Positions 23,801 through 37,700 of a stretch of 64,000 nt of DNA are shown one piece after another (position 1 is the first letter of the stretch; the number at the start of each line of letters is the position of its first letter). Below the pieces are notes generated by a model. It searched no databases. It was not told the DNA's origin and worked only from the letters and a program-made list of their open reading frames with translations. The position numbers were made by a program, and so were the translations under genes. The DNA lies in assembly GCA_001953115.1 (NCBI GenBank), contig LSSL01000287.1, forward strand, positions 1-64,000. The letters are read 5' to 3'. This DNA is from Smittium mucronatum. Taxonomy: Eukaryota > Kickxellomycota > Harpellomycetes > Harpellales > Legeriomycetaceae.

Positions 23801-25300
23801 TTTTTTATAACGTAATTATTATTTGATATAATAAAAAAATTAATTAAAATTTTTCAATTAAAAATTAAAAATATATGTATAAACTATTTGGTTCTTTGAA
23901 AATAATATATTTAAAAATAATGTGATAAATTCTAACTCATTATAAATTTAATTTTGGTCAATCTATAAATTATCTGATTATTTAATTTATACCACTTTTT
24001 TTTTAATCCCAATATCAAATTCATTGATAAATGGAACGGGATTAACAAAAATCAACATTTTTTATAATTTTTAGTTTTAAATATCGTTAAAACTGGATAT
24101 ACTCTAAAAATGCCAATACATGTTATTTTTCTTAAAAAATATATGGATATTTAACAATAAAATAAAAATGATTTAAAAAGAAAAGAAAATATACCTTTAA
24201 CAGGTTTTTTGTGAATTTTATGCAATTTTTATTATTATTAAATTACACTTCATAAAACAATATTTTCATAAAAATATACTAAATAAGTTTATTTTGAAAA
24301 ATAGAAAATTTAAAAATTTAAAATATAAGTTATAGTTTCATAATGATTTAAATTTTTTTTTTGAAATCCATCCAAACAAATATATTTGTAAGCACTAATG
24401 TTTAAAATTAAGATAATGGAGTTATTTTCATCAGTAAAAATATATAAACTGAATAAATTAATTCCGTTTTTTATATAAATTGTAGTGTCAGATCTTTTAA
24501 AACTATATAATACTCACTAAATAATCATTTTTTGAAGAATGTAATTAGTATAATTGAGATCAGCTCGATTTTATTGAAATTAATAGTTATATCTAAAAAT
24601 CAATTAATACATTTTTTTGAGTTCTGGAAGAGTTAAAAATTAAAAAAAAAATCGTAAAAAATCAAATTTTTCACAAAGCTTAATTTACTAAAAAAACAAA
24701 GTGTATTAATTTTGATTTTTTTTTGACTAAAATAATTTCTAATCATTTTTCTCAGTTATATGATTTTTTATATCGGGAAACTAATTTTTCATACACACAA
24801 GATATATATAAGTTTTTCTATCATCTTTAAATTCTCAGAAAAAAAAATTAGGGATTTAAAATCTGCTATAAAAAAAAATAAGATAATCTAAAAATATGTA
24901 ACCATTTATATTTAATTGTTTTTTTTAGACTTACATAAAAAATAATATATTTTTATTTTCCTATATATATATCGATTTTAAATATTTATTAATATAATAT
25001 TTAAAAAAAGCTATCATATAGCGGTATTGAAGTGGCGGAAACATGATAGTAAAAAATCTAAATAAATATAAATTGATAATATAAAAATATTTAATGTAGT
25101 TTTTTTTACAAGTGATTTTTTTTTACTTTTTTAAAATTGAATAATAGCCTTATAAGAGCTCGTAATAAATGATTTTTTTTAAATTTTATCCACTGTTAAA
25201 CATACGAAAATAATTTATACGAACCGATTCCAACACGTAGATCAAGTTAATATTTAATAAAAATTATACCATGATCAAGTAAATTTTCAAAATTCTCAGT
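20846..25300. other. AT-rich, no gene seen
   Basis: About 4.4 kb without any open frame of 60 codons on either strand and without recognisable element ends. Homopolymer A and T runs are common. Confidence 0.6.
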
Positions 25301-25312
25301 TTTATTATAAAT

Positions 25313-25521
25313 ATGATAACCGCTGAACCAAATTGTATCAGAAGTATCAAATTAAAAACATTTGGGCTCAAAGAAAAAAGAAAATAATCGAGCAAAAAAT
25401 ACGGATTAGCGTGGTAGGTAATGAAACCATATCTATCCACAAAAAAGCCCTAATAAAATATGGCGACGTTACTGCTGACCTATTTGAGCCACAACTACCG
25501 TTAATAGAGCTTATTTTTTGA
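25313..25521 (+). pseudogene. Possible MULE-type transposase fragment with 62-codon open frame
   Basis: In one frame 'MITAEPNCIRSI' (from 25313) resembles the D-x-E-x-A-I segment of Mutator-like transposases. In the next frame 'IWAQRKKKI' (about 25357-25383) sits where 'CWAH-x-x-RK' would follow. The second frame stays open from 25333 to 25521, ending 'DLFEPQLPLIELIF', and is somewhat GC-richer than its flanks. The resemblance is short and requires a frameshift. The alternative is a small unknown ORF. No neighbour helps decide. Confidence 0.25.
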
Positions 25522-26490
25522 AAACTTAAAATTTATGATCAATTTTTAAAAATTTTGCATGTAATTTGAGAAAATGTAAAATTAATATTCTCAAAAAAGG
25601 AATAAATTATCAAAAATAATTGGTCAATCCGATGTTATAATCGCGATAGCTCAATAATCCTGATATAAATCGATATATGACGAGTATTAATAGTTAAACC
25701 AAAATTTAAAACTAGTATTCTGAAAATAAAATAAACTTAATTTTTATAGAGAAATATTTATTTCTTTCAGTTTATATTCGGAAAATTTCTATTATTAAGA
25801 GAAAGTTTAATTAAATTAGATTGATTTTTTAGAAATCTATTTCAAGATCTAGAAAAAAAATCAATACCCCTAATATAAAATTAAAAAACGGGACAAAAGG
25901 ATAGTATTAATTTATTTACAAATAAATTCAAAGCGTACCACATAATTCTATCAATAAATTTATAGAAATTGGTGCAAATAACGAAATTTTAATTTTATTT
26001 TCCAGATTTTGTCCTATAAAAAATATAATCGATACATATTAAATTAAATAATCATAATTTTTGTTAAAATCTTTACATCTAGCTATTGGAGTTTCCAGTA
26101 TCTTCGTTTTAACATCAAATAGTTCTCGAAATTCTCAAATACTATAAATTAAAAAAAAAGAATATTTCATAACATATGTATTAAATACTAGTGAAAAAAA
26201 TACTGAAATTTTCATAAAAATAACTCTTTTGTGATTTATGAACTTTTTAAGTTAAAGGAAGGGAATAAAATATCAGTGCGTAAAAAAAAATATATGAGTA
26301 TACAAAATCAAAGCCGAAAGTTAAGACATACTTAACCCTTGTGAAAATCAATATCACTTAACAAGATAACTTCCTTTAATATTTATAGTTCATCTCAGAA
26401 TTACACAGTACACTTTTTTAGATCAAGATTTTTATTTTCAAAAACAAAAAATGTAAAAATATATTAAATTTTTTTTGAAAAAATTAATTT
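25522..26490. other. AT-rich, no gene seen
   Basis: Only short frames; no repeats noticed apart from homopolymers. Confidence 0.55.
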
Positions 26491-26499
26491 TTATTGGTA

Positions 26500-26560
26500 A
26501 ACTCGTTCAACCTACTCCCCCTTCCACTGGGCACTGGTAAAGGGAAATATTTTATATGCC
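26500..26560 (-). repeat. Possible SINE-like core fragment
   Basis: Read on the minus strand, 'CCAGTGCCCAGTGG' followed by 'AAGGGGGAGTAGG' resembles the start and end of the SINE-like core ('CAATGCCCAGTGGG...GGGAGTGGG') with the middle missing. It lies about 50 bp outside the left inverted repeat at 26607. Too short to be sure. Confidence 0.3.
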
Positions 26561-26606
26561 AACGTTTTTATTTTATTAACCGAAATTTTATTTAGTGAAA
26601 ATAGCA

Positions 26607-26993
26607 AAAATGATAATATTTTTAGAAATATTTGAAAATTTGATTATAATTCTAAAATTTTTCGCTAAAGTGAACAAATAATAAAAATCATGTCAATTAT
26701 AAAATAAAAACTTAACGATGATTTTTTAGACCAATAAAAACAGCTCTTCTAAACTATTTTTTATTAAAAAACATTGATTTTATAATGGTTATTTTTTAAG
26801 CACAAGCCATTTTATTACCCAAAATCAGGTTTAATCATTATCATAATTTAATTTTTCACAAGCAGATTTAATTAAACATAGCATCTTTCATCATTTCATA
26901 CATCAATCCCAAGGAATATCCTAGCTAAATCCAAGCCTCATTTTCCTAATTGTTATTTTAAAAAATTATACTGAACCATTCCCGAATAAAAAT
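26607..26993 (+). repeat. Left inverted-repeat arm (387 bp)
   Basis: It starts 'AAAATGATAATATTTTTAG' and ends 'CCATTCCCGAATAAAAAT'. It pairs base for base with 29803-30189. Confidence 0.9.
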
Positions 26994-27808
26994 ATGAAAC
27001 AGATAAAATTACTTTCATATTTTATTGTGTTTTAGATATGATTTGTTAAAAAATAAAAAAATAATTTCAATTAAATGATTGTTCTATTTAATGATTTTTT
27101 TTACGCTTAATCTAAAAATAAATTTTCAACATTAAAACAATATTAATAAAAATATTTATAATTATAAAACTATTATTTTTAATTAAATCATTTTGGTTTT
27201 ATTCACAAAAAATACAGTCATTTTGTTAAAAACTTTAGTAAGGTTGATAGCTCTAAATAGAATCAAAATATTAGAATTTTGATTATTTCCTATACCTAAA
27301 TGCGGGATATAATTATTTTTAGAACATATAAATGCAAAAAATTTAGCAGTATAAGATTTGAATGAGACTATAAGATGGTAGTAGAGAATATGTTAGAAAT
27401 TAAAACATATTCATATGAAAAACAGCTAAGAAAATTTTAATATGAAAATTTTAATATGAAAATTTGGTATTAAGAGAAGAATAAAATAATTTAATTTATG
27501 ATTTTAGGCATAAAAAATTATAATCAAAAAGAAAATCTGTTATAGCATATCAAAAATAAGAATTAAAAAATATGCTCAAAAATCAGCCATTGTAGAATAA
27601 AAAATAATAATGAAAATTTTATCTAGCTGAAAATTTTTTAATATATTTTAAACTTATTACTGATAAATTGAGTCCACAAGAGTCGATAATAACAGATTAT
27701 TCTTCAAAAATATACTCTTTCAGATATATTATGACTTCGAAACTATTATTGAACTAATTTTATAGATCTAATAATTTACAAATCGAATCTTATTTTAAAT
27801 TTGTATAA

Positions 27809-28205
27809 GAATATTATCCTGTTCTTGTTACCAGTTTTACAGATATGGATAAAAAATTCATATATATAGCTATTTATACAATGAGAGATGTTGATTTCGA
27901 ATCTTATTTATGAATTTTTACAAGTTAAATACTGAGTTTAAAAAATGTACTCAGTTGGGCGCAAAAAACATGATGGCTGATTCTGCTGAAGCTATTTAGA
28001 AGGCCAAAGAACTTTTTGAAAATCCAATTAACAAGAGAAATTGATTTTACCAAGCTTCGAAAAAAAAAATTGATAAAATAAATAAGAAAGTAAATTCCTA
28101 TAAAAATTATATAAAGCATTATATTAACAGAAAAAAGCATATTTCTATTCGGAATTTATTTGACTTGTTGAAAAATATGCCTCTTTCTATATTTTTAAAT
28201 AAATA
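27809..28205 (+). pseudogene. MULE-type transposase relic inside the inverted repeat
   Basis: Plus-strand broken frames give 'YYPVLVTSFTDMDKK' and 'MRDVDFESYL' (27811-27912). After a frameshift they give 'EFKKCTQLGAKNMMADSAEA' (about 27934-27993), then a stop, 'KAKELFENPINKRN', a second stop, and 'FYQASKKKIDKINKKV'. The order P-x-x-x-x-x-T-D...M-A-D-S-A-E-A-I-x-x-A...R-x-C-x-x-H-x-x-x-x-I-D-K fits Mutator-like transposases, with the catalytic Asp in 'MADSAEA' retained and the Cys codon replaced by a stop. At least two stops and one frameshift make it non-functional. It differs from the relics at 6.2 and 9.5 kb, so it is probably a separate MULE lineage. Confidence 0.6.
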
Positions 28206-29802
28206 AGGCGCAAGAAAAAATAAATAAATTCAATGTTCTATATTTATCGAAATGTTCCAATTGTAATGAAATTTTTGAAATATTTTCTCTCTCAACTATT
28301 AATTAGTTAGAAAGGTTTAGTGAATCTATCAAATATAATATACAGAGAGGCGGAGAATAAAATTTATAGAATTTTTTAGTATTCGAAAAAATGTTAAAAG
28401 GTTTCACAGATTTCGACATCCATAACTTTGAAAGCATAAATTAAAATGAAATATGCGAAAAAAATATAAATATTTCGATTTTTTTTATTTTAATTCTTAA
28501 TTAGGAAAATGTGTGTATTATTTAGCTAAGATTCGAATAAAAAAATATATCTAAAAACCATTAATAATATGTTTTAAAATAACAAATAAAATTTTGTATT
28601 CAGTTATCAAAATTTTCAAAAAAATTACATTTTTCTTTGCCTAGCCGAATATATCCAAATAAACGGATTTTTACTGCTCTTTTAAAAATTATGTGAAGAA
28701 AAAAAGTCCATACATATTTACTTCTCTCTATTAATGATTAACCAAATTGGATTTAAATATAATTATTATTAAATAAAAGATGAAGTAGGGAATATTAAAC
28801 AACACAAAAAAAATATTACTATCCTAAATAGGTAATAAGATTTTTATATAATTTTTCAGAATTGTATCTCTATTTGAATTTTGAATAAGAGCTGATAAAA
28901 AAAAACCATTTTAAGTTCTATTAGAAAAATTAGTGATGAAGAGTATTTAAAATGAAATAATTTGTATAAATTCATCTTGTATAAAGATATAAGGGAGAAT
29001 AATGCACATTGACATTTAGCTAAAGATATATTTAAAAATGGTATTTATATCAGAGCAGTATTTGCGGGCAAAAAATTGTAGTAAAATTTGGATCTAAGCT
29101 ACAAAAAAAAAAGGTTCAGTATTTTCGGGATCTATATAGTTTCTTCAGTATGTATCAATATGAATCTATATCTTTAGTTAGTAACTTATTGGTTGGAATT
29201 TTTTTCTTTTGAAATTATTTATTACCTTTACAGAAATGAGTTAATTTTAGAGATATTTTGCAAATTGAATTTCAGGTATACATTCTTACTTCATCGTAAA
29301 AAAAGATGACGAATATTTGTAAATTTTTATAAAAAATGCTCGAAAAATCTATTAAAACTGTATGGAAGTTTTCTTCGATAAATACATTTACCTTTTCAGA
29401 CTTTTAAATTAAGCGAATGCTCATCAGTCTTAGAATTGTGACCAATTTTTTTCATAAAAGAGTTTTAATCAATTTTATTTAGAATATTGAATTTAATTCT
29501 TTATATTTATTTAATATTATTCCAAACTTCATTTTAGAATAAATGAAATAAAATAAAATTGTGGTTCACTAAAGAAATTTTTTTTACTATATTTCCCAAA
29601 TATATATTCAGCTCCAAAAAATAAGATGTTTTAATTTTAGATTATGAAAAAAATATTCAAAATATAAAACCAAATTTAATACCACCCCCCCTCTATAAGC
29701 CATTCTCTATTATAAAAATTTTCTAAAAAAATATTATTTGATTCATATTTGTCGATAAAAATTGGGATTCATTAATCTCATTAGTCGATTAAGGAATAAA
29801 TT
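28206..29802. other. Interior of the inverted-repeat element, no gene seen
   Basis: A/T-rich sequence between the MULE relic and the right arm with short frames only. A C7 tract lies at about 29682-29690. Confidence 0.5.
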
Positions 29803-30189
29803 ATTTTTATTTGGGAATGGTTCAGTATAATTTTTTAAAATAACAATTAGGAAAATGAGGCTTGGATTTAGCTAGGATATTCCTTGGGATTGATGTATGA
29901 AATGATGAAAGATGCTATGTTTAATTAAATCTGCTTGTGAAAAATTAAATTATGATAATGATTAAACCTGATTTTGGGTAATAAAATGGCTTTTGCTTAA
30001 AAAATAACCATTATAAAATCAATGTTTTTTAATAAAAAATAGTTTAGAAGAGCTGTTTTTATTGGTCTAAAAAATCATCGTTAAGTTTTTATTTTATAAT
30101 TGACATGATTTTTATTATTTGTTCACTTTAGCGAAAAATTTTAGAATTATAATCAAATTTTCAAATATTTCTAAAAATATTATCATTTT
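29803..30189 (-). repeat. Right inverted-repeat arm (387 bp)
   Basis: Reverse complement of 26607-26993 with about 99% identity by eye. It ends at 'AAATATTATCATTTT'; the match stops abruptly at 30189/30190. Confidence 0.9.
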
Positions 30190-33100
30190 CTCAATTTATT
30201 ATTATTTTTTTCAATATATATTGTGACACTTTTAATTAAATGCGCTTAAAAAAATTTTAAAATATCATGCGAACTATTTATTTTTTATGATTAAAACAGT
30301 AAAAAACAGAAGATACAGTTGAAAAAAAAAAATCTCACTTGATTATTTTTCTCTAAAACTAAAACATATTAATTTAAAATATATAACTTTTATAATCTGC
30401 TGAAGAAAATACTAAAAAATAATTCATAAAAAATAACAAAAACGACACGCATTAAAATTTAATTCTAATGCGCTGTTCAAAGAAAAATTCAAAAAAAAAA
30501 AAAAATTTAAAAATATTCCAGAATTAGTTTTTTTAATTTTCAAGACTATTTATTTTAGTAAACTTTTTAATAAAATCCAAGCCAATATAATTTATAACCA
30601 TACAAAATCAAAGCGATAATGTTTTAAATCCAAATTAATTTCCATGATGATTTTTATTGATTATGTTACTGTTGATAAAAGTCAAATTTGGTGAATAACT
30701 TCAATCTGGAAGAAGTTTTTATATAATTCATATTATCTAGTTAAAAAATAAAGAAATTTTAATCGTTATATGTGTTTTTTTTAGAAAATGATTTATATAT
30801 ACTGATAAACAATGAATTGCTTTAATAGCTCAAATATTAACCGTTCTGTTTAGATTTAGAGTTCCTTTTGTAAAATAATTGTAGATTATGTGATATTAAT
30901 AAAAATTCACTAATAGAATTATCAAATACAACTTAGCTCTTACAAAATATTGGTTTGATGAAATTTAATGTTTAAAAAGTAAGTTTGAGCCTATTTTCAT
31001 CTCTAAATAAAGATACAAATAATTTACTTGCACTAAAAATGACAAGTTTTTTTGATGTAGTATCTGCTTATGGCATTTTTATATTAATTGAAAATATAAA
31101 AAGGTAAATAAATTAAATTTTTCATTAATTGTGAATAGTAATTCTAAAAAAAATAACTGTATTATTGTAAGAATAAGAAATGAGCATCTCAACTTCGGAC
31201 AGTAATTATAAGGATGAACTCCATATTCAGGTTTCGAATCAATTTTTAAATGGAATTCAAATACATTTCTCGGAAAATTGAATAAATTTTTTTATTAAAT
31301 TACTAAATTTTTGGAATTAATTAGTTTATTATAGGCCTTGAAATAAATCTTAATTTATTTACATAATCAAAAAAAATTTCTTCATATAAATAAATTTCTT
31401 TGAAAATATTATAATTCATTTAGTAAATATAAATAAATACAATAAAAAAACAGCAGAAAGTAGAAGGTTTTCAAAGGTCTAGTTTTTATGAGTGATTTTT
31501 TTCATTTAATATTCTAGAATAACTCTTAAACCGTGCTGACTTTTTTTTTTTTCAAAAAAATATATTGGCTATTGATATACGATTTTCTTTGCTTTAATTT
31601 TACCCATAAATACAACATAATAGAATAAAAAATATATACAAATTTTAGATAGACTATTTTTTTAAAATTTAGATATATTTAGGAGGGCTGAGAATGAATA
31701 GACCTTCGATCATTCATTCATTTATATTTTTATCTTTTAAAATCTAATCATCTGAAATTCACATTATATTCGATATTAAATACATGGTTTTTAAGATAAT
31801 CTGAATTAAAAAAAAACGTTTCTTTGTAATTTCAAATGGTAAAACATTGGAAATGATGTCTTTATTTATAATAAAGAGTTAGAAGGGCAGTAATTTCTAG
31901 ACAAGGTATAAATTATCTAGCCTGGGATCATAAAAAAGAAGAAAATGGACCGAAAAAAGAAAAAGAAGATTGAGATTTTTTAAAAGGAAAAATATTTTTT
32001 CTGTTTCTTAACTAGATTCTCAAGATAACTTAGAACTCTAAAATGGAGTTAGTTTTCATAATAAGTCATTAAATAACCATCCAATATTTTTTCTTAGATT
32101 TTTATTATCATCTTATTAAATTTTATAAGAAATAAAAACCAAATCAAAAAGATGGAAAAGAAATCATCTATGAAAGTTTCGGTTAGGCCTGATCAAAATG
32201 AAAGACCTGAAAATGGAACAGGTCACCCTCCTGAAATCCTATCAAACCCTGCAACATATAAATTTCAATTTTTTATGGTTTTTTTAAATTAGATTTTTCT
32301 AATTTTAAGCTTTTTTTCATGATATCGCACCTCAAAATAGACTATTTTTTGATATAAAATATTGTAGTATCCCCCAAAAAACAATACAATCTTAATTTAA
32401 AATTATGCTAAACTGAAAAAAAAGAGGAGGGGGGGGGGGGTAGTATTAAATATTAATATTTACCTAAATATCATATATTAACGATTTAAAACATATATCA
32501 TCATAAAATTACGATAATATAATTATTCATAATGTTAAAATTTTAAATTATTTCATAATTATTTCATAATATTCATCTAAAAGGATGGAATTTTTTGCGC
32601 TGAATTTGAAAAAAATAAAACTCGATACTGATGAATATAATAGATGACGCATATAATAAACTCTATATTTAAACCCTTTTATTATATAAATATCATCTAC
32701 TAGGTTTTGATGATTTTAAGATGGGTTTTAGTTTTTAAATTATTATAATAAGGATTTTTTGTTTTATAAAGTTTTATCCTAAAAACCGTTTTATCATCAG
32801 ATAAAATTTATTATAAATTTTAATTCTTTTTTTATTTATCGATAATTTTAACAAAAAACCACAGCATAATTAACATTCTGTTATTTTTTACCTTAAAGAA
32901 ACAAAATCTTAACACTTTTACGCAAAATGAATCAAAATTTAGCTAATCATAACAGTTTAATATTTTTCCACGATTTTTTATTAATTTTACCAATAATTGG
33001 AATATTAAAATTAATCATTTTAACAAAATTCATAATCTAACATGATTAGTGGTGAATATCCTATCTATATTGTGTTATTTACCCACATATGATAAAAAAA

Positions 33101-34140
33101 TTTTTTTTTAAAATTTTAGAGTATTTCAAGATAAGTTTTAAGATTTACACTCATTCTAGAGAAATATCTAATATGTTATTTCTAAATTTATAATCTACGA
33201 ATATAGATCACATCAACATTATTTGTTAATTTTTGAAAGTTATATTTTTGTTCTTTCAATTTAATATTTTATGTCAGCAATTTAATTTTTATCATCAAAA
33301 ATTAGATAATTAGCTTTCAATTTTTTTAAATTGCAGAAATCTGTTTGAAGGGAAAATCAGTAAAAAATATTATGAATGTAACTTTAAAATATATTTAAGG
33401 GATATAAAAGATCGTTTTTTAAACTATAGTTAGTTTCTCTAAGCCTACTGTCTAATATCCTCTCGGAAAATAAAGATATGTCTATAATATTGTATACTCA
33501 GCCCAACTCTGCATCAATTATGATGGATGGCCAAGGTATTTAGTATTCTCAATTAATAAATGTATTGAATACGGATTTTTTTGATTTTTTGTGGTCATAT
33601 CTTATTTTCAAATACATAAATGATCACAACAATTAAAAAAACATAATTCTCTCGTGCGAAAATTTTAACTTTTATTTAAATTTATTGTCAAAGTTTTTTT
33701 TTTTTTGCAAAAGAAGAATAATATCGACTTAGTTGTATAATTGTGTATTGTTTTGTGTAAAATTTTATTCAAATGATAATCATTTTATTTTAGCTAGATG
33801 GAATTGAATTATTCGAAAAATTGTTCCGACTGATGCTATTCACCAAATTTGAGTTTTATCACCCAATAAAATATTTAAAAAAACAGTCAATAAATTTATT
33901 TTTGATTTAAAACATGAGTAGATTGTATTTTGTGTGGGAATTCATTTTTTTGACTGGATTTATCTAAATCAGCTTGACATAATTATAAAGACTGGAAATC
34001 AAAAATTCTTGATGATTAATTAAAAATTTATGGTTTAAAACTTATACTAAAAAAATACACACTAAAACCTCATTTTTTCCAATTTTATGACTATATTTGT
34101 CAATTAGCCTTAATATATGCCATTTTATGCAATTGATCAT
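30190..34140. other. AT-rich, no gene seen
   Basis: No open frame of 60 codons. Features noted are a run of about a dozen G at 32428-32440 and a slightly GC-richer patch at 32185-32265 ('GGTTAGGCCTGATC', 'GGTCACCCTCCTGAAATCC'). A 25-bp word at 33837-33861 recurs in reverse complement at 30673-30697 with one mismatch. Confidence 0.55.
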
Positions 34141-34740
34141 TTATATATTCTCAATTTGATCTAAATTCTGATTATTTACATAACCCAATTCCACATATTG
34201 AATTACACCTCTCTCAAACTAACCCAATTTTCTATTATCAATTTTCCTTTTTAGATTCTTTCTTTTAATTTTACGCAATTTATCCCAAGTATCCTAAATT
34301 TTGAGTACACACCACTCCACAACCAAATTCAAAGTTGGCTCTTGTTTTTTTATTATTATTAAAATTCACCTAACCGTTTTTTGGATACTTTTTGGATAAA
34401 CTCCCACTACGATCCCGATTTAAAACCAAATCCGAATCATTTTTCTAGCTAAATACAATACATGTTTTAAATTCTGCTTCTATATAAATAAAAAATATGA
34501 ATAAATCATTGTTTAAACCAAATAAAACATCGAAACTGAATAATTTATATTCAAATTCTACCACTTCCTCTTTTACTTTACCTAAATATTTAAGACACAA
34601 AACTAAAACAGAAAATAACTCTTTTTCCCATCCAAATACACAACCGATTAATAATCACTTCTTATTCCAAAAATAATTCCAATTAAAAACATCTTAAATA
34701 AACTTAATCTAAATTCGAATAATTTTTCGACCTTGAAAAA
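34141..34740. other. Strand-asymmetric, G-depleted block
   Basis: Counting the ten sequence lines gives about 121 C and 33 G on the plus strand in 600 bases, while the flanking DNA has no such bias. No ORF of 60 codons, no tandem repeat and no known RNA motif explains it. Confidence 0.7.
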
Positions 34741-37700
34741 AAGATACTCTAAATCACATATTTGATAGATCTAAATCCATATCCAAAATTAAGCCCATCA
34801 TTAAAATTAATTTAAGAATAATACTAAATATAACCAATCTATCACACTTTTTCATATATGTATTAATTCTAATATTACACGAAATTATTTTTTATTTTCA
34901 ATTATATAACATCATTCCTCATTTTATAACTTTTTTATCTAAAATATATTTATTAGATTTAATGCAGGAATATAGCTTTATCATTTTCTATGTTTGTTAA
35001 TTTTAGTATCGATTATATTGATACATCTCTACTTTAAGATAGATATATTTATTCTTTCAAACTTTAAATTTTATGATATACACTAGACGGTATCAGATTC
35101 ATGATATCAAAAGGTACAAAAAATAAACTAAAACAGATTGATCACATCTCACCCACTTTTATTCGATAAATATACTATAGAATATATATCAAAATAATTA
35201 CCTAAAGAATTGAAATTTTGATATGAAAGCCCTGATATAAATTAAAAAACTGAGATAAGTTAATAAATTTCAAATTAAAATAAACTAGATATTAATACTT
35301 TTATTATTATTTTTTAGATATAGGAATAATTAGGTTATATATTTGTTTAATTACTTAATACTTATAAATGTTTTTGAGATTGTTTCACTGGATAAAGAAT
35401 AAATATCTAGGTTTAATAATTGCATGGGATAAACTAGTTAACCCCAAAACTATGATTGTGTAACATTTTTTCTTTATCATTAAAAAATTTACAGGAGTAA
35501 CACTTCGCACAAGAATTTTTTTATTTATAATATAATTTTAGTTAAATGTCTTTAAATATAAGCAGCTCAATACATACCTTATCTAACAAAAGTTAAAAGA
35601 TATAATAGGCCCTTTAGCAATTAAATGATAAAAATGTCTCAAAATTTGGGTTATAAAAGAAAGAATATAACATAAAATTTCTAAAAAATTGTCTTCGATA
35701 TTAAATAAATCAAATTTGAACACAAAAGAACACACTTATCTTCAAAAAAACTTTCTTTTAATTCTAAAATAACCTAATTTTAAATAATTCATTTTAAAAA
35801 TTACAAAGTATTTCAAATTTAAAAATTTCAAATGTTTTAATTATTTTCAAAAATATGAAATTCGAATAACGGATTTAAACAATACTTTTGAAATTTTTTT
35901 TTTAGAAAAATAGTTTCTTCTTACCAAAGATATTTCGAATTTTAGACATACTCAGATAATTAGCCTATCAACTTCATATACTAAGCAATAATACCAAAGT
36001 ATAAATTTGTGAAACTTTTTAAGAGATTGGTACTTTTTGGCTATTTTTTTATTCAATAAAACTTTAAAACGAGAAATAGGTATTTATCGCGTGAATAAAA
36101 ATGCCAAAATAAGATAAATTTTACTATTATCATAATTTAAAAATTAATTATAATACTTCAGCAATATTTTAAAATGCTTGAACAATCATTTTCTAATTAA
36201 TTTGACGATTTATAACCTTAGCTAGGCTTCATATAAGTTTTTATTTAGTAAAAACGCTTTATAGATTACCGATTAGTTACTTTTTATTAAGCTATTTATA
36301 TTTATTATATAATTTAAAAATAACTAAATTATGATATTTTAAAGAAAAAAAAACTTCAAAAGCTAATAAAAAAAGAGTCGCAATTTTTTTTTGAAAATCA
36401 TAAGAATAAATTACCGTCCAAAAAATAAATTATAGCGGTGATAAGAATTTTTTTTTATTTTTGTAAGTTGATATTAAATTCACATATACTAATATTTCCA
36501 TGAAATCCAAAATGTGGATCCAATTCTAAATAAATGCATGATAAAATATTTATTTAAAAAAGAATTTATAAGAATTTTTTGAATTTCGAAAAATAATTTT
36601 ACGTTTAAACCTTCAGATGATTACTTATATTACTTGTATATAAGTTTAATTATTTTTGTTTTTATAATGCTGCAACAAATTTGATCAAAATTATGCTTAT
36701 ATTATATATATAAGTATTTGTCACAAATTTAAAATTATCTAAATATAAAATCCTATTTGGAATCTTTGATTATATTTTGGCCACATCCCTTGATATCAAA
36801 AATAAAATTTTCAATCGATTGTATTTTTATTAATGTTACTCGGCTTTGAAAAAAATATTATTCATACTGAAACCTGAGTTAATATTATCTATGTTGAATC
36901 ATACAATATTTGGGCCCAATAATTTTAATTTTTACAACTATTTCTCCCCAATTTACACTTATAAATTTATTTATTTTTTTTCCCCTTTTTTTAATTTTTT
37001 TTTTTTAAAAAAATATCGATTTTCTAAGAAGGAGAAATTAATTTCATAATTTTTCTAGATTATTTTTTTAGAAGATTCAAATTTTGAAACTTTCCGAATA
37101 TATTAGGAAGAATAGACAAGTTCATGACTATCTGCAAACCCTGCAAATATTTGATGGTGATCTGGATGTTTTTTTTTTAGCTTTTTTTTAAAACAGAATT
37201 TTTTCGGTTACTGTGATAAATTTATTTTTTTGAATTTCATAAGATCGATTTTTGGAATAAAAAAAAAATCCGATACTAAAACTTCTTTTTTAAATCTGCA
37301 TATTATATATTTCTAATAGTATATTACACCCTAATTAGATTTTTCCTTTAAAATAGATTGATCTGAATCAGATATTTTTGGTTTCATGAAAAATTTAATC
37401 CTAGTTGTTTTTTTCGAAGAAATTGTTGAAATTTTTAATATTTTTTTTTATAAAATATGGGTTCGAATATTTTATAATTTTTTTTAGACTTACTTTCGGT
37501 TATATTGTATTAAAAAATCTATATATTGAATTAACTGAAGCTTGAATCTTATTCATGAATGGTTTTTATGTTTTCTCCTTTTACATGAAAATTAAGTTTC
37601 CAAATTAGAATTTATTTCTTTTTATAATAAATATACCATTTGTTGAAACCCTTTTTTTTTTTATTTTCTTTTAATTAAAAAAAATTCCGATTATTTTTAA

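Larger units (their letters stand above)
26607..30189. mobile_element. Long-terminal-inverted-repeat DNA element enclosing a MULE relic
   Basis: Two 387-bp arms (26607-26993 and 29803-30189) are near-perfect reverse complements, with only a couple of differences seen, for example CGAATAAA versus the complement of TTTATTTG, and CACAAG versus AAAAGC. They enclose 2.8 kb that contains a Mutator-like transposase relic. Long inverted ends around such a transposase are typical of MULEs. No convincing 8-10 bp target duplication is visible immediately outside the arms. The near-identity of the arms contrasts with the heavily broken transposase. Confidence 0.65.

Noticed and set aside
27925..28140. 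71-codon minus-strand ORF
   Set aside because: Antisense to the MULE relic on the plus strand, where motif order is recognisable.
37449..37477. Second 'GGGTTCGAA' B-box-like word
   Set aside because: It is the loop of an AT-rich 10-bp hairpin with no cloverleaf around it.
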